Positions 57,315-64,000 of a stretch of DNA of 64,000 nt are shown here, in pieces (positions within the stretch are counted from its first letter, which is position 1; the number at the start of each line of letters is the position of its first letter). The translations under genes and the position numbers were made by a program. Where the stretch lies: assembly GCA_964540815.1 (NCBI GenBank), contig CAZIOH010000004.1, positions 69,215 through 133,214 on the forward strand, given 5' to 3'. The notes under the pieces were generated by a model that saw only the letters and a list, made by a program, of their open reading frames with translations, did no database searches and was not told the DNA's origin. The DNA is from CAZIOH01 sp964540815 (GTDB taxonomy: Bacteria > Myxococcota_A > Polyangia > Fen-1088).

Positions 57315-57995
57315 ATGCGAACGCCCGTGCTCAAGCCCTGTCCCTCGACGAGTCGTGCTGCTGCCGGTGGCGCTGCCACTTCCACCGCGTCCTTGACCGT
57401 GTCCCTGTGCCTCCTCTTCGTCGGCGCTTCGTTGCCGGGCGTGGCTGGATGCACGAAGAAGGACGACGGTCCACGTCCCGCCGCCATCGGCCCGAGCGGC
57501 GCCCCGGCGGCCCCGGCGGCCCCCGCGGAGAACCTTCCCGCGCCGACCCCGAGCCCGCCGCCTGCCCCCGCGGGCGCCGGGGCAGGTGGGACCATCGTCG
57601 GGAAGATCACCCTCGCCGACGCCCGCAAGGGCAACGTCGCCCCCAACGACGCGGTTTACCTCGTCGCCCGGCGGGTGCCCGACCACCCGGGCGCGCGTGG
57701 CGCGCTGGTGGCCGTCAAGCGCTTCACCGCCAACTCGTTCCCGATCGAGTTCACGCTCGGCGCCGCGGACATGATGTTCCAGAACGGCGCGTTCGAGGGT
57801 GACCTCACCCTGTCGGCCCGGGTGGACAAGGACGGCGACCCGATGACCCGGAAGAAGGGTGACGTGTTCGGGACCATCGATCGGGTCACGGTCGGGGCCA
57901 AGGGGGTGGACCTCAAGCTCGACCAGCTCCAGGCCGCCGATGAATCGCTCGGCGCCCCGCCCATGGGCGGGGGCATGCCGGCGGGACACCCATGA
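57315..57995 (+). CDS. Lipoprotein with a CcmI/NrfG-type C-terminal domain
   Basis: 226 residues. Signal with lipobox GVAGC (near residue 46), then a 45-residue Pro/Ala stalk. The last ~130 residues match the C-terminal domain found at the end of cytochrome c biogenesis protein CcmI: VYLVARRVPDHPGARGALV, AVKRFTANSFPIEFTLGAAD, LSARVDKDGDPMTRKKGDVF. In CcmI this domain binds apocytochrome; here it stands alone on a membrane anchor. No ccm genes are nearby. The three putative cytochrome-like lipoproteins at 60.3-62.2 kb are possible clients (inference). Confidence 0.75.
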   Translation: MRTPVLKPCPSTSRAAAGGAATSTASLTVSLCLLFVGASLPGVAGCTKKDDGPRPAAIGPSGAPAAPAAPAENLPAPTPSPPPAPAGAGAGGTIVGKITLADARKGNVAPNDAVYLVARRVPDHPGARGALVAVKRFTANSFPIEFTLGAADMMFQNGAFEGDLTLSARVDKDGDPMTRKKGDVFGTIDRVTVGAKGVDLKLDQLQAADESLGAPPMGGGMPAGHP

Positions 57996-58083
57996 TGATG
58001 ACGGGAGAAGGGCCCGCGCGCGCCGTCTGAGCCGATTCCCCGAGTTCCGACCCCGACCACCTCGAACCGTCCACGGAGATACG

Positions 58084-58326
58084 ATGCCCGACTACAAGAA
58101 GCTTCGCGACATGGTGAGCCACCGCGTGACCTTTGATTACGATACCGGCGCGAAGATCGTCGGCTACGTCGCCTCGTGCACGCCCGCCGCGGGCCCGGTT
58201 CAGTTCCTGGTCCTGTCGAAGGTCCAGGTCATCGAGTCGTCGGGCAAGGTCATCGCCAAGTACGACGAGCTGCCGATGGTTCCCAACAACCTGATCGGAT
58301 TCAAGATCACCGAGGGTCCGCTGTAG
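58084..58326 (+). CDS. Conserved small protein of unknown function
   Basis: 80 residues, MPDYKKLRDMVSHRVTFDYD start, then IVGYVASCTPAAGPVQFLVL and DELPMVPNNLIGFKITEGPL. The strand pattern suggests a small all-beta barrel (SH3- or Sm-like), without a confirmed family. It sits between two unrelated genes, with an acylphosphatase 22 bases on, so they may be cotranscribed. The even composition and plain start support it as a real gene. Confidence 0.75.
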   Translation: MPDYKKLRDMVSHRVTFDYDTGAKIVGYVASCTPAAGPVQFLVLSKVQVIESSGKVIAKYDELPMVPNNLIGFKITEGPL

Positions 58327-58348
58327 CCGGGTGCGGCGGGAGGGGTAG

Positions 58349-58672
58349 GTGAGCCGCCTGCCGCCAGAGGCCCGGTCGTCCACGACGTCGGAGCGCCTTC
58401 ACGCGCGGGTGCGCGGGCGGGTGCAGGGGGTGGGATTCCGCGCGGCCACCCTGCGCGAGGGCCGAGGCCTCGGGCTTCGCGGCTGGGTGCGCAATCTCCC
58501 CGACGGAGGCGTCGAGGTCTTGGCGGAAGGACCGCGCGCCACCCTCGACGCCCTCGTGGCTTTCTTGCGGAGGGGACCGCGCGGCGCCCACATCTCGAAC
58601 GTCGACACCGTCTTCGAGACCGTCTTCGAGCCCCTGGGACCCGAGTCACCGCCCAGCTTCGAGATTCGCTGA
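58349..58672 (+). CDS. Acylphosphatase
   Basis: 107 residues from GTG 58349. The acylphosphatase signature is complete: HARVRGRVQGVGFRAATLRE with the phosphate-binding Arg, and GLRGWVRNLPDGGVEVLAEG with the catalytic Asn. It hydrolyses carboxyl-phosphate bonds such as acyl and carbamoyl phosphate. A 15-residue extension at the N-terminus is variable. Confidence 0.92.
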   Translation: MSRLPPEARSSTTSERLHARVRGRVQGVGFRAATLREGRGLGLRGWVRNLPDGGVEVLAEGPRATLDALVAFLRRGPRGAHISNVDTVFETVFEPLGPESPPSFEIR

Positions 58673-58709
58673 CCCGGCTCTCCCGGGCTGGACGGCCGGG
58701 CTCAATCTC

Positions 58710-60275
58710 CTACGACGAGTCGTCCTCGCCCTTGGCTCCGCCGCCCGAGCTTCCGCTCTCCGAATCGGAGCTCGACGAGGCCGCTGCCGCAGACTCGCCG
58801 CCACCCATCACGTAGGCCACGCCGAGCCAGATCGAGACGTACTGGTCGATCGCGCCACCGGCCACCTTGGTCGTGGCCGTGGGCGCGGGGTAGGGCACGT
58901 TGAATGCGAGACCGAAGCGCTGGAAGTCGACGCCGAGCCGCGCCTCGAGCTTCGAGCCGATCTTGTATCCTGCCGCCGCCCCGGCCTCGAAGGCCGCCCC
59001 GCTGACCTTGGGGAAGAACGCAGGCTTGCCGATGTCCCCGTACCCGAGGGCCTTCAGGTAGCCGAGGTTGGCCATGACCGAGAAGTCCGGGGTGAGGCGC
59101 CAGCGGCCTCCCGCGCCTATGCGCGCGTAACGGTAGTCGGTCATGGGGACGAGCGAGGACATGGCTCCACCCGAGGCGGTGAGCCCGAACGCCCGATCGC
59201 CGTACGCCACCGTGGCGTATATCCCGGAGAACAGGCGGGCCTTCACACCCACCGACCAGGCGAGCCCGCGCGTCGAGTACTTCCCGACCCCGTTCAGGGG
59301 CGTGGTCGTGACCGTCCCCGGGATCAGGGAGTTGAGGGCGACGGTCAGGCCGAGCCGCGGCACGAACCCGCTCATGCCCATGAGCGCACCCGGGAAGACG
59401 TCCGCCGCGAACCCGGCCGCGGGACCGCGCGGCAGCGAGTACGAGGGATCTCCCGACTGGTCGTTGTTGTAGGACAGCGAGCGGGTGAGGACACCGACGT
59501 CGACGCCGACGTCGACCGCCTCCTCGCCGATCGGGGCGTTGTCCTCGGAGGCGCTGGCATGGGCGGAGGCGGTGGTCTCGGAGCCGGCCTCGTCGTCGGA
59601 CGACGCGGCCTTCTTCTTCTTCGACTTTCGGGGGGCGGGGGCCTCGTCGCTGGCGGAGGCGGAGGAGGGCTTGGTCTCCTTCTCCTCGGATGCAGCGGCC
59701 GACTTGCTGGGCTCGCCCGCCGGCTCGCTGCCACCGGGCTCGTCTGCGCCGGTCTCGGGGGCCGGGGCCTCCGCGACCACCGCGGCGGACTTTGCGCCGC
59801 TCGGGGCGTGGCCACCCTCGATGGCCGAGCCGAGCTTCTTCCAGAAGTTCTTCTGCACCCCGGCCGCGAGCTTGCGCGGGTTGGCCCCGAGGAAGACCGC
59901 GTCCCCCGCGACGGCACCGTCCTCGCCGTTGCGGATGGTGAGGGTGGCCTTCTTCTTGGTCACCTCGCCGCCGATGAACGACGTGATGCCGAGCTCCTTG
60001 GCGACGGAGCGGAAGGCGTCGTTGCTGTTCAGCTTGACCCCGAGCCGCTTGGCGGTCTTGTCAATCTGGATCGCGCCGACGATCTGGCAGCTGTTGTCGT
60101 GCACCGATTCCCCGACCGCGTTGCGGGTCGCCCCCTCGGCCGGGCCGTGGAACTTCAGGATCCCGCACCGCTTGGACTCCGCCTGCGCCGCGCCCGCCAT
60201 CCCCAGGGAACCCGCCATCACCACGGCCACGGCCAGGGCCAGCCGGCCCGTCGAAACGTTTCTGGTCATCGTCAT
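58710..60275 (-). CDS. Exported protein with N-terminal globular domain and C-terminal beta-barrel
   Basis: 521 residues (start could be two codons later). Signal peptide AVAVVMAGSLGMAGAAQAES. Residues ~35-160 form a small alpha/beta domain (RCGILKFHGPAEGATRNAVG, FGIT-like ELGITSFIGGEVTKKKATLT). A 115-residue linker rich in Ser, Glu, Lys and Pro includes RKSKKKKAAS. From about 275 a barrel with GALMGMSGFVPRLGLTVALN, GLAWSVGVKARLFSGIYATV and AIDQYVSIWLGVAYVMGG completes it, and a Ser/Gly-rich tail ends it. Type unknown; outer membrane location inferred. A small hairpin (60304-60316) lies upstream. Confidence 0.8.
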   Translation of the reverse strand: MTMTRNVSTGRLALAVAVVMAGSLGMAGAAQAESKRCGILKFHGPAEGATRNAVGESVHDNSCQIVGAIQIDKTAKRLGVKLNSNDAFRSVAKELGITSFIGGEVTKKKATLTIRNGEDGAVAGDAVFLGANPRKLAAGVQKNFWKKLGSAIEGGHAPSGAKSAAVVAEAPAPETGADEPGGSEPAGEPSKSAAASEEKETKPSSASASDEAPAPRKSKKKKAASSDDEAGSETTASAHASASEDNAPIGEEAVDVGVDVGVLTRSLSYNNDQSGDPSYSLPRGPAAGFAADVFPGALMGMSGFVPRLGLTVALNSLIPGTVTTTPLNGVGKYSTRGLAWSVGVKARLFSGIYATVAYGDRAFGLTASGGAMSSLVPMTDYRYARIGAGGRWRLTPDFSVMANLGYLKALGYGDIGKPAFFPKVSGAAFEAGAAAGYKIGSKLEARLGVDFQRFGLAFNVPYPAPTATTKVAGGAIDQYVSIWLGVAYVMGGGESAAAASSSSDSESGSSGGGAKGEDDSS

Positions 60276-60333
60276 TCAATGCTCCCGGGGTTCGTATGGT
60301 AGGGCAACGGCGTTGCGGTTGGGTAGGGCGCGA

Positions 60334-60900
60334 TCAATGGATCTTCGACATGTAGTACGATTTTATGCAATCCACCTCGGCCTGGGTCAGCGGGGGCTTG
60401 GCAAAAGGCATCTGCATGAGGAGCCCGCACAGAGGCCCGGAGATCCTGTCGACGAGCAGGCCCGTCACAGGTGCCGTCGGGTTGATCAGGTATTTCACCA
60501 TCGGGTCACCCGGGCACGGCATGACGATGGGTTTGCTGACCGCCGCCGCCGCCATCGCCTCGGTCGAGAGATCCGGGGCGAAGCCAGCTGGGACATGACA
60601 GCCGTTCTGCGCGCACGTGGTCGGAATGACGGTCTGGTTGTAGGTGCAGGCAGCCGTGGTCGTTCCACCGGTTCCGGTCTGGCCTGACCCTCCCGTGCCC
60701 GTATGCGTCGTTCCACCGGTCCCGGTCTGTGCGGCGCCCCCCGTTCCGTCGCTCGTCCCCCCCGAGCCCGGGCTCATGGTCCCCGATTCCGTGTTGCCGC
60801 CGCACGCCGCGAGGGCCACGACAAACACCGTAGCAGCCAGCGAGACCGGCAAAGCCGGGAGATCCTGGAGGTGGCGGCGGGCGGAAACAGAATGGGGCAT
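60334..60900 (-). CDS. Lipoprotein with CX4CH motif, copy 1 of 3
   Basis: 188 residues. Lipobox VVALAACGG; a 45-residue Gly/Thr stalk (GTGGTTHTGTGGSGQTGTGG). The globular end has TTCAQNGCHVPAGFAPDLST, a C-x4-C-H motif, later GLLMQMPFAKPPLTQAEVDC and IKSYYMSKIH. That ending (QMP..., acidic loop, C-I-K-S-Y) is the pattern of small c-type cytochromes in which the Met is the sixth ligand, but the C-x4-C-H spacing is unusual (normal CXXCH). Paralogous to the next two genes on the same strand. Confidence 0.75.
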   Translation of the reverse strand: MPHSVSARRHLQDLPALPVSLAATVFVVALAACGGNTESGTMSPGSGGTSDGTGGAAQTGTGGTTHTGTGGSGQTGTGGTTTAACTYNQTVIPTTCAQNGCHVPAGFAPDLSTEAMAAAAVSKPIVMPCPGDPMVKYLINPTAPVTGLLVDRISGPLCGLLMQMPFAKPPLTQAEVDCIKSYYMSKIH

Positions 60901-60918
60901 ACGCGATCTCCGAGGCGC

Positions 60919-61488
60919 CTACTGAAGCTTGGACATGAAGTAGGACTTGATGCAGTCGATCTCGGTCTGGCTCAGCGGGCCCCCGACGAGCGGCATCTGG
61001 CCCGTTCCGCACGAGCCCGAGGTGATTCTCGTGAACAGTACCCCGGAGAGAGGAGCCGTCGTATTGACGAGGGCGGTCGCTGCGTTACCGGTACACATCA
61101 GGGCTGCTGCTTTCCCGACGGCCGTGCTCGCCATCGCGTCACTGGAAAGGTCGGGGGGCGTTCCATTCGTCGAGTGGCAGCCGTTGAAACCGCACTTTGC
61201 CATGAGCGGAGTTTGGCTGTAGGTGCAAGCCGAGGACACCATCCCGCCTGTTCCCCCTTGAGTGGTTCCGCCAGTCCCGGTCGAGGCGGGAACACCGCCA
61301 GAGCCGGTCACCCCGCCCGAGCCTGGCAACGAGCTTCCGCCGGTGCCGGGGCTCGTGCCCTTCACGTACCGGGGGTCCAGATCGCCTTCGCAGGCTGCCA
61401 GGGCCGCGAGCAACAAGAGGAGCGTCACGGAAGGAATGCCGGACGGCGTCCTCAGAGCCCGGCGGAAATTTGAAACGAGGTGATGCAT
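60919..61488 (-). CDS. Lipoprotein with CX4CH motif, copy 2 of 3
   Basis: 189 residues. The GGAGGACCG ribosome site precedes the ATG at 61488. Lipobox LAALAACEG then LDPRYVKG; Gly/Ser/Thr stalk; globular end with AKCGFNGCHSTNGTPPDLSS (CX4CH), SGSCGTGQMPLVGGPLSQTE and IDCIKSYFMSKLQ. The last ~100 residues align closely with copy 3. Gap to copy 1 is only 18 bases, so one transcript. Confidence 0.78.
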   Translation of the reverse strand: MHHLVSNFRRALRTPSGIPSVTLLLLLAALAACEGDLDPRYVKGTSPGTGGSSLPGSGGVTGSGGVPASTGTGGTTQGGTGGMVSSACTYSQTPLMAKCGFNGCHSTNGTPPDLSSDAMASTAVGKAAALMCTGNAATALVNTTAPLSGVLFTRITSGSCGTGQMPLVGGPLSQTEIDCIKSYFMSKLQ

Positions 61489-61515
61489 GAAACGGTCCTC
61501 CAGGTGCGTTTGGAA

Positions 61516-62175
61516 CTAGTGCAGCTTCGACATGAAGTAGGACTTGATACAGTCGATCTCTGTTTGGCTGAGCGCCGTTGCGCCGAACGGCATCTGCCCG
61601 GTACCGCACGTCTTGGTCGTGATCCGTGTCAGCAACACGCCCGATACCGGCGAGGTCTTGTCGATGAGTGCGGTGGTCGACGTTCCATCGCACGGTGTAG
61701 CAGCCCCCTCCCCGATGATTGCAGCGGCCATGGCATCACTCGAGAGATCCGGAGGCGTCCCGGTCATGCCATGGCAGCCGTTGAATCCGCAACGGGCGGG
61801 CAAGACCGTCTGGGCGTACGTACACGCGGCCGTGGTCGTAGGACCGGTCCCGCCCCCTGTGGTGGCACTGCCGGTACCGGTCGAGGCTTGAGCACCGCCG
61901 GAGCCCGTCGGGGCGGGGCTGCCGCCCGAGCCTGTCGACGTGGTGGTTGCTGGTGTGTTGGTCCCACTTGCCGTCCCACTCGCCGTCCCATTGCCCGTCC
62001 CAGTGGCCGTCGTCCCGCCCCCCGCCGTACTTTTGCTGCCGTACCTGGGGTCGAGATCCCCCGCGCAGGCGGCCAGGACCGAGAGAGCCAGCAGCACAGA
62101 GACGGCCAGCGGTCGGGCCGTGGCCGTGGCGTTCAGATCATTGCGCTGGCGGCGGAGGGGGGCGAAATCGGTCAT
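61516..62175 (-). CDS. Lipoprotein with CX4CH motif, copy 3 of 3
   Basis: 219 residues from ATG 62175 (GGAGGACC seven bases before it; an in-frame ATG five codons upstream is weaker). Lipobox VLAACAGDLDPRYGSKST; a longer Gly/Thr/Ala stalk (~65 residues); then PARCGFNGCHGMTGTPPDLS, TKTCGTGQMPFGATALSQTE and IDCIKSYFMSKLH. It is the first gene of the tandem, 27 bases before copy 2, with a promoter-like sequence upstream. Confidence 0.78.
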   Translation of the reverse strand: MTDFAPLRRQRNDLNATATARPLAVSVLLALSVLAACAGDLDPRYGSKSTAGGGTTATGTGNGTASGTASGTNTPATTTSTGSGGSPAPTGSGGAQASTGTGSATTGGGTGPTTTAACTYAQTVLPARCGFNGCHGMTGTPPDLSSDAMAAAIIGEGAATPCDGTSTTALIDKTSPVSGVLLTRITTKTCGTGQMPFGATALSQTEIDCIKSYFMSKLH

Positions 62176-62274
62176 GCAGCGGTCCTCCAAATGCGATGGG
62201 TCTGCGGTGGGGGCTTGGTCCCTCGGCAGGTTGGCGGAACGAGTCCAGTGTGGTCGTGGACACGCGGGTAGGGT

Positions 62275-62305
62275 TATGTAGCATCTCGCGGCCGACCGGG
62301 GTCAA
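62275..62305 (-). promoter_or_regulatory. Possible promoter of the lipoprotein tandem
   Basis: On the minus strand TTGACC (62305-62300), a 19-base spacer and TACATA (62280-62275), about 100 bases before the ATG of copy 3. The spacer is slightly long for sigma-70. The same TACATA-type -10 is seen before the tRNA pair. Confidence 0.35.
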
Positions 62306-62342
62306 GGCTTTTTCAGGTACGAAGGGAGCAAAGGCTCGTATA

Positions 62343-63632
<1,290 letters not shown>

Positions 63633-63772
63633 GCCGGAACTCCTCGTCGGTCCCGGACTCGGAACCCGAAGTGTTGCTACCACGAACCGCCCGGGGGCGG
63701 TAGAGAGGGCGGCGTGGGCCTGCCCGCGAAACGTGAAACGATCCGCGCCCTTGCCCGCCGCCCGACAAGCGC

Positions 63773-63800
63773 TTGACAGAGCTGGGCTCCCTGTTACATA
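63773..63800 (+). promoter_or_regulatory. Promoter of the tRNA pair
   Basis: Consensus TTGACA (63773-63778), 16-base spacer and TACATA (63795-63800), 19 bases before tRNA-Gln. The strongest promoter-like sequence in the window. Confidence 0.6.
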
Positions 63801-63819
63801 TGACGCCTTCCAAAAACAC

Positions 63820-63890
63820 TCGGGGATCGTCTAACGGCAGGACGCCAGATTCTGGATCTGGCTATCAAGGTTCGAATCCTTGTCCCCGAA
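63820..63890 (+). tRNA. tRNA-Gln (anticodon CTG)
   Basis: TCGGGGA (63820-63826) pairs fully with TCCCCGA (63883-63889); the anticodon stem CCAGA/TCTGG encloses loop TTCTGGA, giving anticodon CTG for CAG codons. T-arm GGTTCGAATCC is regular. No CCA encoded. Confidence 0.95.
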
Positions 63891-63918
63891 CGAAGACGGC
63901 GCTACAACGTCGTCTCTT

Positions 63919-63990
63919 GGCCCCATGGTCTAGCGGTTAGGACGGCGCCCTCTCACGGCGTAATCTCGGGTTCAATTCCCGATGGGGTCA
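63919..63990 (+). tRNA. tRNA-Glu (anticodon CTC)
   Basis: GGCCCCA (63919-63925) pairs with TGGGGTC (63983-63989) with one G-T pair; anticodon stem GCGCC/GGCGT closes loop CTCTCAC, anticodon CTC for GAG. T-arm GGGTTCAATTCCC regular. No CCA encoded. Transcribed with tRNA-Gln, 28 bases after it. Confidence 0.95.
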
Positions 63991-64000
63991 CGAAAATACG

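Noticed and set aside
63820..63990. tRNA genes as an integration site
   Set aside because: No direct repeat of a tRNA 3' end and no integrase seen in the window.

Overview
This 64 kb window is very GC-rich chromosomal DNA with dense, short-gapped gene clusters. The content points to a myxobacterium-like member of the Myxococcota or a related deltaproteobacterial lineage. The pointers are a membrane Ser/Thr kinase with an exported beta-propeller half, an FHA-linked AAA+ regulator, a PP2C phosphatase fused to a cyclic-nucleotide domain, many lipoproteins with Gly/Thr or Pro/Ala stalks, an AsmA-like protein fused to a peptidoglycan glycosyltransferase, and a Bat-like MoxR/DUF58/VWA/DUF4175 set. 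This assignment is inferred from gene content, not from a marker-gene search. No prophage, CRISPR array or intact insertion sequence was seen.

Layout. 1-5.2 kb: BatA-like VWA protein (cut by the left edge), FAH-family hydrolase, DUF1993 protein, DUF58 protein and MoxR ATPase. 5.3-8.2 kb: small exported protein translationally coupled to a GH3 glycosidase lipoprotein. 8.2-12.2 kb: an accessory patch with an integron-cassette-like ORF flanked by attC-like palindromes and ending in a VapC-like tail, a methyltransferase, a Uma2 remnant, an MBL hydrolase, a frameshifted outer-membrane barrel gene and a truncated winged-helix regulator. 12.3-17.4 kb: HExxH peptidase-like TPR protein and DUF4175 protein. 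17.4-25.3 kb: ECF sigma factor, AsmA-GT51 fusion, antiporter-USP fusion, cobU and cobS, and a VOC protein with a basic tail. 25.3-31.9 kb: phospholipase-D protein, a MITE-like repeat, infA, an HtrA-type protease, a KamA-type radical SAM enzyme with a coupled Cys-rich partner, and a TPR protein. 31.9-43.4 kb: gltA, Ser/Thr kinase, a small secreted peptide gene, FHA-AAA+ regulator, ureohydrolase, TPR zincin, rpsT, holA, DUF486 protein and mutY. 43.5-50.1 kb: LpoA-like substrate-binding lipoprotein, asd, N-formylglutamate amidohydrolase-like protein and an Ig-domain/barrel protein. 50.1-56.3 kb: a nested palindromic repeat, then an HK-FecR-HK operon and an IPT-domain lipoprotein. 56.4-64 kb: flavin reductase, CcmI-tail-like lipoprotein, conserved 80-aa protein, acylphosphatase, a two-domain outer-membrane protein, three tandem CX4CH lipoproteins, PP2C-cNMP phosphatase, and tRNA-Gln(CTG) plus tRNA-Glu(CTC).

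How the genes fit together. Much of the window serves the cell envelope and signalling: the Bat-like locus, peptidoglycan synthesis and its activation, two histidine kinases with a FecR-like protein, an S/T kinase and a PP2C phosphatase, and many exported lipoproteins. Housekeeping genes (infA, gltA, rpsT, holA, mutY, asd, cobU/cobS, tRNAs) are scattered between them. The least ordinary parts are the attC-like cassette, the three tandem putative cytochrome-like lipoproteins, the S/T kinase/secreted peptide/FHA-AAA+ neighbourhood and the two palindromic repeat elements.
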